From Petrolisthes cinctipes (Eukaryota > Arthropoda > Malacostraca > Decapoda > Porcellanidae), in the NCBI GenBank assembly GCA_033782935.1, contig JAWQEG010000065.1, positions 893,001-957,000 of the forward strand: a DNA stretch of 64,000 bases. The letters run 5' to 3'. Under the pieces are notes generated by a model that had not been told where the DNA came from, made no database searches, and worked only from the letters and a program-made list of their open reading frames with translations. Of this stretch, positions 37,713-51,190 are shown piece by piece. A program made the translations under genes and the position numbers. Each line of letters begins with the position of its first letter. Within the stretch, counting starts at the first letter, position 1.

Positions 37713-40700
37713 CACTGTACAGATTGCTTCTGGGACCCCAAAATATTGAATTTTCGGGTGTTTTGAGCCTGAATTTGAGATATAAACGGGTAGAGAAGAT
37801 ACATGCACATATTGACTTTGGGCACCAAAAATATCGATTTTCAGCATGTTTTGGGCCTGAATTTTGAAAATACTCTAACACGGAGTAGGCATGTTCAGAT
37901 CGCTTCAGGGACCCCAAAATATCGAATTTTCGGGTGTTTAGGGCCAGAATTTGAGATATAAACGGGTACAGAAGATGCATGCACATATCGACTTTTGGGC
38001 ACCTAAAAGATCGATTTTCAGTATGTTTTTGGCCTGTATTTTGAAAATACTCTAACACGGAGTAGGCATGTACAGATACCTTCTGGGACCTCTAAATATC
38101 GAATTTTCGGGTGTTTTGGGACTGAATTTGAGATATCGATTTTTTGGCACCTAAAATGTCGATTTTTAGCATGTTTTTAGCCTATATTTTGAAAATATTC
38201 TAGCACTGTGTAGGCATGTACAGATTGCTTCTGGGACCCCAAAATATTGAATTTTCGGGTGTTTTGAGCCTGAATTTGAGATATAAACGGGTACAGAAGA
38301 TACATGCACATATTGACTTTGGGCATCTAAAATATCGATTTTCAGCATGTTTTGGGCCTGTATTTTGAAAATACTCTAACACTGAGTAGGCAGGTACAGA
38401 TTGCTTCTGGGACCCCAAAATATTGAATTTTCGGGTGTTTTGAGCCTGAATTTGAGATATAAACGGGTACTGAAGATGCATGCACATATCGACTTTTGTG
38501 CACCTAAAAGATCGATTTTCAGTATGTTTTGAGCATGTATTTTGAAAATACTATAACACGGAGTAGGCATGTACAGATCGCTTCTGGGACCCCTAAATAT
38601 CGTATTTTCGGGTGTTTTGGGACTGAATTTGAGATATCGACTTTTTGGCACCTAAAAGATCGATTTTTAGCATGTTTTTAGCCTATATTTTGAAAATATT
38701 CTAGCACTGAGTAGGCATGTACAGATTGCTTCTAGGACCCCAAAATATTGAATTTTCGGGTGTTTTGAGCCGGAATTTGAGATATAAACGGGTACAGAAG
38801 ATACATGCACATATTGACTTTGGGCACCAAAAATATCGATTTTCAGCATGTTTTGGGCCTGAATTTTGAAAATACTCTAACACGGAGTAGGCATGTACAG
38901 ATCGCTTCTGGGACCCCAAAATATCGAATTTTCGGGTGTTTATGGCCAGAATTTGAGATATAAACGGGTACAGAAGCTGCATGCACATATCGACTTTTGG
39001 GCACCTAAAAGATCGATTTTCAGTATGTTTTTGGCCTGTATTTTGAAAATACTCTAACACTGAGTAGGCATGTACAGATTGCTTCTGGGACCCCAAAATA
39101 TCGAATTTTCGGGTGTTTTGAGCCTGAATTTGAGATATAAACGGGTACTGAAGATGCATGCACATATCGACTTTTGTGCACCTAAAAGATCGATTTTCAG
39201 TATGTTTTGAGCATGTATTTTGAAAATACTCTAACACGGAGTAGGCATGTACAGATCGCTTCTGGGACCCCTAAATATCGAATTTTCGGGTGTTTTGGGA
39301 CTGAATTTGAGATATCGACTTTTTGGCACCTAAAAGATCGATTTTTAGCATGTTTCTAGCCTATATTTTGAAAATATTCTAGCACTGTACAGATTGCTTC
39401 TGGGACCCCAAAATATTGAATTTTCGGTTGTTTTGAGCCTGAATTTGAGATATAAAAGGGTACAGAAGATACATGCACATATTGACTTTGGGCACCAAAA
39501 ATATCGATTTTCAGCATGTTTTGGGCCTGAATTTTGAAAATACTCTAACACAAAGTAGGCATGTACAGATCGCTTCTGGGACCCCAAAATATCAAATTTT
39601 TGGGTGTTTAAGGACAGAATTTGAGATATAAACGGGTACAGAAGATGCATGCACATATCGACTTTTGGGAACCTAAAAGATAGATTTTCAGTATGTTTTT
39701 GGCCTGTATTTTGAAAATACTCTAACACGGAATAGGCATGTACAGATACCTTCTGGGACCTCTGAATATCGAATTTTCGGGTGTTTTGGGACTGAATTTG
39801 AGATATCGATTTTTTGGCACATAAAATGTCGATTTTTAGCATGTTTTTAGCCTATATTTTGAAAATATTCTAGCACTGTGTAGGCATGTACAGATTGCTT
39901 CTGGGACCCCAAAATATTGAATTTTCGGGTGTTTTGAGCCTGAATTTGAGATATAAACGGGTACAGAAGATACATGCACATATTGACTTTGGGCATCTAA
40001 AATATCGATTTTCAGCATGTTTTGGGCCTGTATTTTGAAAATACTCTAACACTGAGTAGGCATGTACAGATTGCTTCTGGGACCCCAAAATATTGAATTT
40101 TCGGGTGTTTTGAGCCTGAATTTGAGATATAAACGGGTACTGAAGATGCATGCACATATCGACTTTTGTGCACCTAAAAGATCGATTTTCAGTATGTTTT
40201 GAGCATGTATTTTGAAAATACTCTAACACGGAGTAGGCATGTACAGATCGATTCTGGGACCCCTAAATATCGAATTTTCGGGTGTTTTGGGACTGAATTT
40301 GAGATATCGACTTTTTGGCACCTAAAAGATCGATTTTTAGCATGTTTTTTTTAGCCTATATTTTGAAATCATTCTAGCACTGAGTAGGCATGTACAGATT
40401 GCTTCTGGGACCCCAAAATATTGAATTTTCGGTTGTTTTGAGCCTGAATTTGAGATATAAACGGGTACAGAAGATACATGCACATATTGACTTTGGGCAC
40501 CAAAAATATCGATTTTCAGCATGTTTTCGGCCTGATTTTTGAAAATACTCTAACACGGAGTAGGCATGTACAGATCGCTTCTGGGACCCCAAAATATCGA
40601 ATTTTCGGGTGTTTAGGGCCAGAATTTTAGATATAAACGGGTACAGAAGATGCATGCACATATCGACTTTTGGGCACCTAAAAGATCGATTTTCAGTATG

Positions 40701-43700
40701 TTTTTGGCCTGTATTTTGAAAATACTCTAACACGGAGTAAGCATGTACAGATACCTTCTGGGACCTCTAAATATCGAATTTTCGGGTGTTTTGGGACTGA
40801 ATTTGAGATATCGATTTTTTGGCACCTAAAATGTCGATTTTTAGCATGTTTTTAGCCTATATTTTGAAAATATTCTAGCACTGTGTAGGCATGTACAGAT
40901 TGCTTCTGGGACCCCAAAATATTGAATTTTCGGGTGTTTTGAGCCTGAATTTGAGATATAAACGGGTACAGAAGATACATGCACATATTGACTTTGGGCA
41001 TCTAAAATATCGATTTTCAGCATGTTTTGGGCCTGAATTTTGAAAATACTCTAACATGGAGTAAGCATGTACAGATACCTTCTGGGACCTCTAAATATCG
41101 AATTTTCGGGTGTTTTGGGACTGAATTTGAGATATCGATTTTTTGGCACCTAAAATGTCGATTTTCATCATGTTTTTAGCCTATATTTTGAAAATATTCT
41201 AGCACTGTGTAGGCATGTACAGATTGCTTCTGGGACCCCAAAATATTGAGTTTTCGGGTGTTTTGAGCCTGAATTTGAGATATAAACGGGTACAGAAGAT
41301 ACATGCACATATTGACTTTGAGCATCTAAAATATCGATTTTCAGCATGTTTTGGGCCTGTATTTTGAAAATACTCTAACACTGAGTAGGCATGTACAGAT
41401 TGCTTCTGGGACCCCAAAATATTGAATTTTAGGGTGTTTTGAGCCTGAATTTGAGATATAAACGGGTACTGAAGATGCATGCACATATCGACTTTTGTGC
41501 ACCTAAAAGATCGATTTTCAGTATGTTTTGAGCATGTATTTTGAAAATACTCTAACACGGAGTAGGCATGTACAGATCGCTTCTGGGACCCCTAAATATC
41601 GAATTTTCGGGTGTTTTGGGACTGAATTTGAGATATCGACTTTTTGGCACCTAAAAGATCGATTTTTAGCATGTTTTTAGCCTATATTTTGAAAATATTC
41701 TAGCACTGTACAGATTGCTTCTGGGACCCCAAGATATTGAATTTTCGGGTGTTTTGAGCCTGAATTTGATATATAAACGGGTACAGAAGATACATGCACA
41801 TATTGACTTTGGGCACTAAAAATATCGATTTTCAGCATGTTTTGGGCCTGAATTTTGAAAATACTCCAACACGGAGTAGGCATGTACAGATCGCTTCTGG
41901 GACCCCAAAATATCGAATTTTCGGGTGTTTAGGGCCAGAATTTGAGATATAAACGGGTACTGAAGATGCATGCACATATCGACTTTTGTGCACCTAAAAG
42001 ACCGATTTTCAGTATGTTTTGAGCATGGATTTTGAAAATACTCTAACACGGAGTAGGCATGTACAGATCGCTTCTGGGACCCCAAAATATCGAATTTTCG
42101 GGTGTTTTGGGACTGAATTTGAGATATCGACTTTTTGGCACCTAAAAGATCGATTTTTAGCATGTTTTTAGCCTATATTTTGAAAATATTCTAGCACTGT
42201 ACAGATTGCTTCTGGGACCCCAAGATATTGAATTTTCGGGTGTTTTGAGCCTGAATTTGATATATAAACGGGTACAGAAGATACATGCACATATTGACTT
42301 TGGGCACTAAAAATATCGATTTTCAGCATGTTTTGGGCCTGAATTTTGAAAATACTCTAACACGGAGTAGGCATGTACAGATCGCTTCTGGGACCCCAAA
42401 ATATCGAATTTTCGGGTGTTTAGGGCCAGAATTTGAGATATAAACGGGTACAGAAGATGCATGCACATATCGACTTTTGGGCACCTAAAAGATCGATTTT
42501 CAGTATGTTTTTGGCCTGTATTTTGAAAATACTCTAACACGTAGTAGGCATGTACAGATACCTTCTGGGACCTCTAAATATCGAATTTTCGGGTGTTTTG
42601 GGACTGAATTTGAGATATCGATTTTTTGGCACCTAAAATATCGATTTTCAGCATGTTTTTAGCCTATATTTTGAAAATATTTTAGCACTGTGTAGGCATG
42701 TACAGATTGCTTCTGGGACCCCAAAATATTGAATTTTCGGGTGTTTTGAGCCTGAATTTGAGATATAAACGGGTACAGATGATACATGCACATATTGACT
42801 TTGGGCATCTAAAATATCGATTTTCAGCATGTTTTGGGCCTGTATTTTGAAAATACTCTAACACTGAGTAGGCATGTACAGATTGCTTCTGGGACCCCAA
42901 AATATTGAATTTTCGGGTGTTTTGAGCCTGAATTTGAGATATAAACGGGTACTGAAGATGCATGCACATATCGACTTTTGGGCACCTAAAAGATCGATTT
43001 TCAGTATGTTTTTGGCCTGTATTTTGAAAATACTCTAACACGCAGTAGGCATGTACAGATACCTTCTGGGACCTCTAAATATCGAATTTTCGGGTGTTTT
43101 GGGACTGAATTTGAGATATCGATTTTTTGGCACCTAAAATATCGATTTTCAGCATGTTTTTAGCCTATATTTTGAAAATATTTTAGCACTGTGTAGGCAT
43201 GTACAGATTGCTTCTGGGACCCCAAAATATTGAATTTTCGGGTGTTTTGAGCCTGAATTTGAGATATAAACGGGTACAGAAGATACATGCACATATTGAC
43301 TTTGGGCACCAAAAATATCGATTTTCAGCATGTTTTGGACCTGAATTTTGAAAATACTCTAACACGGAGTAGGCATGTACAGATCGCTTCTGGGACCCCA
43401 AAACATCGAATTTTCCGTTGTTTTGAGCCAGAATTTGAGATATAAACGGGTACTGAAGATGCATGCACATATTGACTTTTGTGCACCTAAAAGATCGATT
43501 TTCAGCATGTTTTGGGCCTGAATTTTGAAAATACTCTAACACGGAGTGCCAGACATGTACAGATCGCTTCTGGGACCCCAAAATATAGAATTTTCGGGTG
43601 TTTAGGGCCAGAATTTGAGATATAAACGGGTACAGAAGATGCATGCACATATCGACTTTTGGGCACCTAAAAGATCGATTTTCAGTATGTTTTTGGCCTG

Positions 43701-44722
43701 TATTTTGAAAATACTCTAACACGGAGTAGGCATGTACAGATACCTTCTGGGACCTCTAAATATCGAATTTTCGGGTGTTTTGGGACTGAATTTGAGATAT
43801 CGATTTTTTGGCACCTAAAATATCGATTTTCAGCATGTTTTTAGCCTATATTTTGAAAATATTTTAGCACTGTGTAGGCATGTACAGATTGCTTCTGGGA
43901 CCCCAAAATATTGAATTTTCGGGTGTTTTGTGCCTGAATTTGAGATATAAACGGGTACAGATGATACATGCACATATTGACTTTGGGCATCTAAAATATC
44001 GATTTTCAGCATGTTTTGGGCCTGTATTTTGAAAATACTCTAACACTGAGTAGGCATGTACAGATTGTTACTGGGACCCCAAAATATTGAATTTTCGGGT
44101 GTTTTGAGCCTGAATTTGAGATATAAACGGGTACTGAAGATGCATGCACATATCGACTTTTGGGCACCTAAAAGATCGATTTTCAGTATGTTTTTGGCCT
44201 GTATTTTGAAAATACTCAAACACGGAGTAGGCATGTACAGATCGCTTCTGGGGCCCCTAAATATAGAATTTTCGGGTGTTTTGGGACTGAATTTGAGATA
44301 TCGACTTTTTGGCACCTAAAAGATCGATTTTTAGCATGTTTTTAGCCTATATTTTGAAAATATTCTAGCACTGTACAGATTGCTTCTGGGACCCCAAAAT
44401 ATTGAATTTTCGGGTGTTTTGAGCCTGAATTTGAGAAATAAACGGGTACAGAAGATACATGCACATATTGACTTTGGGCAACAAAAATTTCGATTTTCAG
44501 CATGTTTTGGGCCTGAATTTTGAAAATACTCTAACACGGATTAGGCATGTACAGATCGCTTCTGGGACCCCAAAATATCGAATTTTCGGGTATTTAGGGC
44601 CAGAATTTGAGATATAAACGGGTACAGAAGATGCATGCACATATCGACTTTTGGGCACCTAAAAGATCGATTTTCAGTATGTTTTTGGCCTGTATTTTGA
44701 AAATACTCTAACACGGAGTAGA
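37713..44722. repeat. Mosaic satellite segment without a clear long period
   Basis: Trimers, dimers and a tetramer (from about 38.7 kb) follow one another without a long unit that I could match in register, apart from its last part (about 42.7-44.7 kb), which resembles 47.8-49.9 kb at an offset of 5,152 bp. At 40,341 a B monomer has eight T in CATGTTTTTTTTAGCC instead of five. No genes or foreign sequence were seen. Confidence 0.8.
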
Positions 44723-44950
44723 CATGTACAGATACCTTCTGGAACCTCTAAATATCGAATTTTCGGGTGTTTTGGGACTGAATTTGAGATATCGATTTTT
44801 TGGCACCTAAAATGTCGATTTTTAGCATGTTTTTAGCCTATATTTTGAAAATATTCTAGCACTGTGTAGGCATGTACAGATTGCTTCTGGGACCCCAAAA
44901 TATTGAATTTTCGGGTGTTTTGAGCCTGAATTTGAGATATAAACGGGTAC
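42697..44950. repeat. 2.2-kb repeat, copy 1 (offset 5,152 bp)
   Basis: Aligns in register with 47,849-50,102. Both include a tetramer with a GGAGTGCCAG insertion variant, and both include a GGATTAGGCATG and a GTAGACATGTACAG variant. Substitutions separate the two more than in the 6,468-bp pair, so this duplication is older. Confidence 0.8.
43541..43558. other. 3-bp insertion variant GGAGTGCCAGACATG
   Basis: The anchor normally reads GGAGTAGGCATG. The variant adds 3 bp just before the anchor. It recurs as GGAGTGCCAGGCATG near 48,695 and 55,163, spacings consistent with the 5,152-bp and 6,468-bp duplications. Confidence 0.88.
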
Positions 44951-45195
44951 AGAAGATGCATGCACATATCGACTTTTGTGCACCTAAAAGATCGATTTTC
45001 AGTATGTTTTGAGCATGTATTTTGAAAATACTCTAACACGGAGTAGGCATGTACAGATCGCTTCTGGGACCCGTAAATATCGAATTTTCGGGTGTTTTGG
45101 GACTGAATTTGAGATATAGACTTTTTGGCACCTAAAATGTCGATTTTTAGCATGTTTTTAGCCTATATTTTGAAAATATTCTAGCAGTGAGTAGG

Positions 45196-46522
45196 CATGT
45201 ACAGATTGCTTCTGGGACCCCAAAATATTGAATTTTCGGGTGTTTTGAGTCTGAATTTGAGATATAAACGGGAACAGAAGATACATGCACATATTGACTT
45301 TGGGCATCTAAAATATCGATTTTCAGCATGTTTTGGGCCTGTATTTTGAAAATACTGTAACACTGAGTAGGCATGTACAGATTGCTTCTGGGACCCCAAA
45401 ATATTGAATTTTCGGGTGTTTTGAGCCTGAATTTGAGATATAAACGGGTACTGAAGATGCATGCACATATCGACTTTTGGGCACCTAAAAGATCGATTTT
45501 CAGTATGTTTTTGGCCTGTATTTTGAAAATACTCTAACACGGAGTAGGCATGTACAGATACCTTCTGGGACCTCTGAATATCGAATTTTCGGGTGTTTTG
45601 GGACTGAATTTGAGATATCGATTTTTTGGCACCTAAAATGTCGATTTTTAGCATGTTTTTAGCCTATATTTTGAAAATATTCTAGCACTGTGTAGGCATG
45701 TATAGATTGCTTCTGGGACCCCAAAATATTGAATTTTCGGGTGTTTTGAGCCTGAATTTGAGATATAAACGGGTACTGAAGATGCATGCACATATCGACT
45801 TTTGTGCACCTAAAAGATCGATTTTCAGTATGTTTTGAGCATGTATTTTGAAAATACTCTAACACGGAGTAGGCATGTACAGATCGCTTCTGGGACCCCT
45901 AAATATCGAATTTTCGGGTGTTTTGGGACTGAATTTGAGATATCGATTTTTTGGCACCTAAAATGTCGATTTTTAGCATGTTTTTAGCCTATATTTTGAA
46001 AATATTGTAGCACTGAGTAGGCATGTACAGATTGCTTCTGGGACCCCAAAATAATGAATTTTCGGGTGTTTTGAGCCTGAATTTGAGATATAAACGGGTA
46101 CAGAAGATACATGCACATATTGACTTTGGGCATCTAAAATATCGATTTTCAGCATGTTTTGGGCCTGTATTTTGAAAATACTCTAACACTGAGTAGGCAT
46201 GTACAGATTGCTTCTGGGACCCCAAAATATTGAATTTTCGGGTGTTTTGAGCCTGAATTTGAGATATAAACGGGTACTGAAGATGCATGCACATATCGAC
46301 TTTTGTGCACCTAAAAGATCGATTTTCAGTATGTTTTGAGCATGTATTTTGAAAATACTCTAACACGGAGTAGGCATGTACAGATCGCTTCTGGGACCCG
46401 TAAATATCGAATTTTCGGGTGTTTTGGGACTGAATTTGAGATATAGACTTTTTGGCACCTAAAAGATCGATTTTTAGCATGTTTTTAGCCTATATTTTGA
46501 AAAAATTCTAGCAGTGAGTAGG
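45196..46522. repeat. 1,327-bp tandem repeat, copy 1
   Basis: Equals two 501-bp trimers plus one 325-bp dimer. Private markers are GCAGTGAGTAGG at the start, GAGTCTGAATTTG and AACGGGAACAG in the first monomer, and ATGTATAGATTGC in the dimer. It is repeated at 46,523 and again in the second 6,468-bp copy (51,664 and 52,991). Confidence 0.88.
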
Positions 46523-47849
46523 CATGTACAGATTGCTTCTGGGACCCCAAAATATTGAATTTTCGGGTGTTTTGAGTCTGAATTTGAGATATAAACGGGA
46601 ACAGAAGATACATGCACATATTGACTTTGGGCATCTAAAATATCGATTTTCAGCATGTTTTGGGCCTGTATTTTGAAAATACTCTAACACTGAGTAGGCA
46701 TGTACAGATTGCTTCTGGGACCCCAAAATATTGAATTTTCGGGTGTTTTGAGCCTGAATTTGAGATATAAACGGGTACTGAAGATGCATGCACATATCGA
46801 CTTTTGGGCACCTAAAAGATCGATTTTCAGTATGTTTTTGGCCTGTATTTTGAAAATACTCTAACACGGAGTAGGCATGTACAGATACCTTCTGGGACCT
46901 CTGAATATCTAATTTTCGAGTGTTTTGGGACTGAATTTGAGATATCGATTTTTTGGCACCTAAAATGTCGATTTTTAGCATGTTTTTAACCTATATTTTG
47001 AAAATATTCTAGCACTGTGTAGGCATGTATAGATTGCTTCTGGGACCCCAAAATATTGAATTTTCGGGTGTTTTGAGCCTGAATTTGAGATATAAACGGG
47101 TACTGTAGATGCATGCACATATCGACTTTTGTGCACCTAAAAGATCGATTTTCAGTATGTTTTGAGCATGTATTTTGAAAATACTCTAACACGGAGTAGG
47201 CATGTACAGATCGCTTCTGGGACCCCTAAATATCGAATTTTCGGGTGTTTTGGGACTGAATTTGAGATATCGACTTTTTGGCACTTAAAAGATCGATTTT
47301 TAGCATGTTTTTAGCCTATATTTGAAAATATTCTAGCACTGAGTAGGCATGTACAGATTGCTTCTGGGACCCCAAAATATTGAATTTTCGGGTGTTTTGA
47401 GCCTGAATTTGAGATATAAACGAGTACAGAAGATACATGCACATATTGACTTTGGGCATCTAAAATATCGATTTTCAGCATGTTTTGGGCCTGTATTTTG
47501 AAAATAATTTAACACTGAGTAGGCATGTACAGATTGCTTCTGGGACCCCAAAATATTGAATTTTCGGGTGTTTTGAGCCTGAATTTGAGATATAAACGGG
47601 TACTGAAGATGCATGCAAATATCGACTTTTGGGCACCTAAAAGATCGATTTTCAGTATGTTTTTGGCCTGTATTTTGAAAATACTCTAACACGGAGTAGG
47701 CATTTACAGATACCTTCTGGGACCTCTAAATATCGAATTTTCGGGTGTTTTGGGACTGAATTTGAGATATCGATTTTTTGGCACCTAAAATATCGATTTT
47801 CAGCATGTTTTTAGCCTATATTTTGAAAATATTCTAGCACTGTGTAGGC
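46523..47849. repeat. 1,327-bp tandem repeat, copy 2
   Basis: Same order and markers as 45,196-46,522. Private changes include GAATATCTAATTTTCGAGTG near 46,905, TTTTTAACC near 46,985 and a one-base loss in CTATATTTGAAAATATT near 47,320. Confidence 0.86.
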
Positions 47850-50102
47850 TTGTACAGATTGCTTCTGAGACCCCAAAATATTGAATTTTCGGGTGTTTTG
47901 AGCCTGAATTTGAGATATAAACGGGTACAGAAGATACATGCACATATTGACTTTAAGCATCTAAAATATCGATTTTCAGCATGTTTTGGGCCTGTATTTT
48001 GAAAATACTTTAACACTGAGTAGGCATGTACAGATTGCTTCTGGGACCCCAAAATATTGAATTTTCGGGTGTTTTGAGCCTGAATTTGAGATATAAACGG
48101 GTACTGAAGATGCATGCACATATCGACTTTTGTGCACCTAAAAGATCGATTTTCAGTATGTTTTGAGCATGTATTTTGAAAATACTCTAACACGGAGTAT
48201 GCATGTACAGATCGCTTCTGGGACCCCTAAATATCGAATTTTCGGGAGTTTTGGGACTGAATTTGAGATATCGACTTTTTGGCACCTAAAAGATCGTTTT
48301 TTAGCATGTTTTTAGCCTATATTTTGAAAATATTCTAGCACTGAGTAGGCATGTACAGATTGCTTCTGGGACCCCAAAATATTGAATTTTCGGTTGTTTT
48401 GAGCCTGAATTTGAGATATAAACGGGTACAGAAGATACATGCACATATTGACTTTGGGCACCAAAAATATTGATTTTCAGCATGTTTTGGACCTGAATTT
48501 TGAAAATACTCTAACACGGAGTAGGCATGTACAGATCGCTTCTGGGACCCCAAAATATCAAATTTTCCGTTGTTTTGAGCCTGAATTTGAGATATAAACG
48601 GGTACTGAAGATGCATGCACATATCGACTTTTGTGCACCTAAAAGATCGATTTTCAGCATGTTTTGGGCCTGAATTTTGAAAATACTCTAACACGGAGTG
48701 CCAGGCATGTACAGATCGCTTCTGGGACCCCAAAATATCGAATTTTCGGGTGTTTAGGGCCAGAATTTGAGATATAAACGGGTACAGAAGATGCATGCAC
48801 ATATCGACTTTTGGGCACCTAAAAGATCGATTTTCAGTATGTTTTTGGCCTGTATTTTGAAAATACTCTAACACGGAGTAGGCATGTACAGATACCTTCT
48901 GGGACCTCTAAATATCGAATTTTCGGGTGATTTGGGACTGAATTTGAGATATCGATTTTTTGGCACCTAAAATATCGATTTTCAGCATGTTTTTAGCCTA
49001 AATTTTGAAAATATTTTAGCACTGTGTAGGCATGTACAGATTGCTTCTGGGACCCTAAAATCTTGAATTTTCGGGTGTTTTGAGCCTGAATTTGAGATAT
49101 AAACGGGTACAGATGATACATGCACATATTGACTTTGGGTATCTAAAATATCGATTTTCAGCATGTTTTGGGAATGTATTTTGAAAATACTCTAACACTG
49201 AGTAGGCATGTACAGATTGCTTCTGGGACCCCAAAATATTGAATTTTCGGGTGTTTTGAGCCTGAATTTGAGATATAAACGGGTACTGAAGATGCATGCA
49301 CATATCGACTTTTGTGCACCTAAAAGATCGATTTTCAGTATGTTTTGAGCATGTATTTTGAAAATACTCTAACACGGAGTAGGCATGTACAGATCGCTTC
49401 TGGGGCCCCTAAATATCGAATTTTCGGGTGTTTTGGGACTGAATTTGAGATATCGACTTTTTGGCACCTAAAAGATCGATTTTTAGCATGTTTTTTGCCT
49501 ATATTTTGAAAATATTCTAGCACTGTACAGATTGCTTCTGGGACCCCAAAATATTGAATTTTCGGGTGTTTTGAGCCTGAATTTGAGAAATAAACGGGTA
49601 CAGAAGATACATGCACATATTGACTTTGGGCACCAAAAATTTCGATTTTCAGCATGTTTTGGGCCTGAATTTTGAAAATACTCTAACACGGATTAGGCAT
49701 GTACAGATCGCTTCTGGGACCCCAAAATATCGAATTTTCGGGTATTTAGGGCCAGAATTTGAGATATAAACGGGTACAGAAGATGCATGCACATATCGAC
49801 TTTTGGGCACCTAAAAGATCGATTTTCAGTATGTTTTTGGCCTGTATTTTGAAAATACTCTAACACGGAGTAGACATGTACAGATACCTTCTGGAACCTC
49901 TAAATATCGAATTTTCGGGTGTTTTGGGACTGAATTTGAGATATCGATTTTTTGGCACCTAAAATGTCGATTTTTAGCATGTTTTTAGCCTATATTTTGA
50001 AAATATTCTAGCAATGTGTAGGCATGTACAGATTGCTTCTGGGACCCCAAAATATTGAATTTTCGGGTGTTTTGAGCCTGAATTTGAGATATAAACGGGT
50101 AC
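47849..50102. repeat. 2.2-kb repeat, copy 2 (offset 5,152 bp)
   Basis: Partner of 42,697-44,950, lying inside the first 6,468-bp copy. Its own duplicate is at 54,317-56,570. Register is lost after about 50.1 kb, where this copy has GAAGATACATGC and the partner has GAAGATGCATGC. Confidence 0.8.
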
Positions 50103-51190
50103 AGAAGATACATGCACATATTGACTTTGGGCACCAAAAATATCGATTTTCAGCATGTTTTGGGCCTGAATTTTGAAAATACTCTAACACGGAGTAGGCA
50201 TGGACAGATCGCTTCTGGGACCCCAAAATATCGAATTTTCGGGTGTTTAGGGCCAGAATTTGAGATATAAACGGGTACAGAAGATGCATGCACATATCGA
50301 CTTTTGGGCACCTAAAAGATCGATTTTCAGTATGTTTTTGTCCTGTATTTTGAAAATACTCTAACACGGAGTAGGCATGTACAGATCGCTTCTGGGACCT
50401 CTAAATATCGATTTTTCGGGTGTTTTGGGACTGAATTTGAGATATAGACTTTTTGGCACCTAAAAGATCGATTTTTAGCATGTTTTTAGCCTATATTTTG
50501 AAAATATTCTAGCACTGTACTGATTGCTTCTGGGACCCCAAAATATTGAATTTTCGGGTGTTTTGAGCCTGAATTTGAGATATAAACGGGTACAGAAGAT
50601 ACATGCACATATTGACTTTGGGCACCAAAAATATCGATTTTCAGCATGTTTTGGGCCTGAATTATGAAAATACTCTAACACGGAGTAGGCATGTACAGAT
50701 CGCTTCTGGGACCCCAAAATATCGAATTTTCGGGTGTTTAGGGCCAGAACTTGAGATATAAACGGGTACAGAAGATGCATGCACATATTGACTTTTGGGC
50801 ACCTAAAAGATCGATTTTCAGTATGTTTTTGGCCTGTATTTTGAAAATACTCTAACACGGAGTAGGCATGTACAGATACCTTCTGGGACCTCTAAATATC
50901 GAATTTTCGGGTGTTTTGGGACTGAATTTGAGATATCGATTTTTTGGCACCTAAAATGTCGATTTTTAGCATGTTTTTAGCCTATATTTTGAAAATATTC
51001 TAGCACTGAGTAGACATGTCCAGATTGCTTCTGGGACCCCAAAATATTGAATTTTCGGGTGTTTTGAGTCTGAATTTGAGATATACACGGGAACAGAAGA
51101 TACATGCACATATTGACTTTGGGCATCTAAAATATCGATTTTCAGCATGTTTTGGGCCTGTATTTTGAAATTACTGTAACACTGAGTAGA

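Larger units (their letters stand above)
44723..51190. repeat. 6,468-bp tandem duplication, copy 1
   Basis: Starts at the CATGTACAG of an A2 monomer marked GTAGACATGTACAGATACC and GGAACCTC. The copy ends at 51,190, where the same marked sequence restarts. It contains the 1,327-bp tandem pair, a tetramer and several trimers and dimers. Confidence 0.93.
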
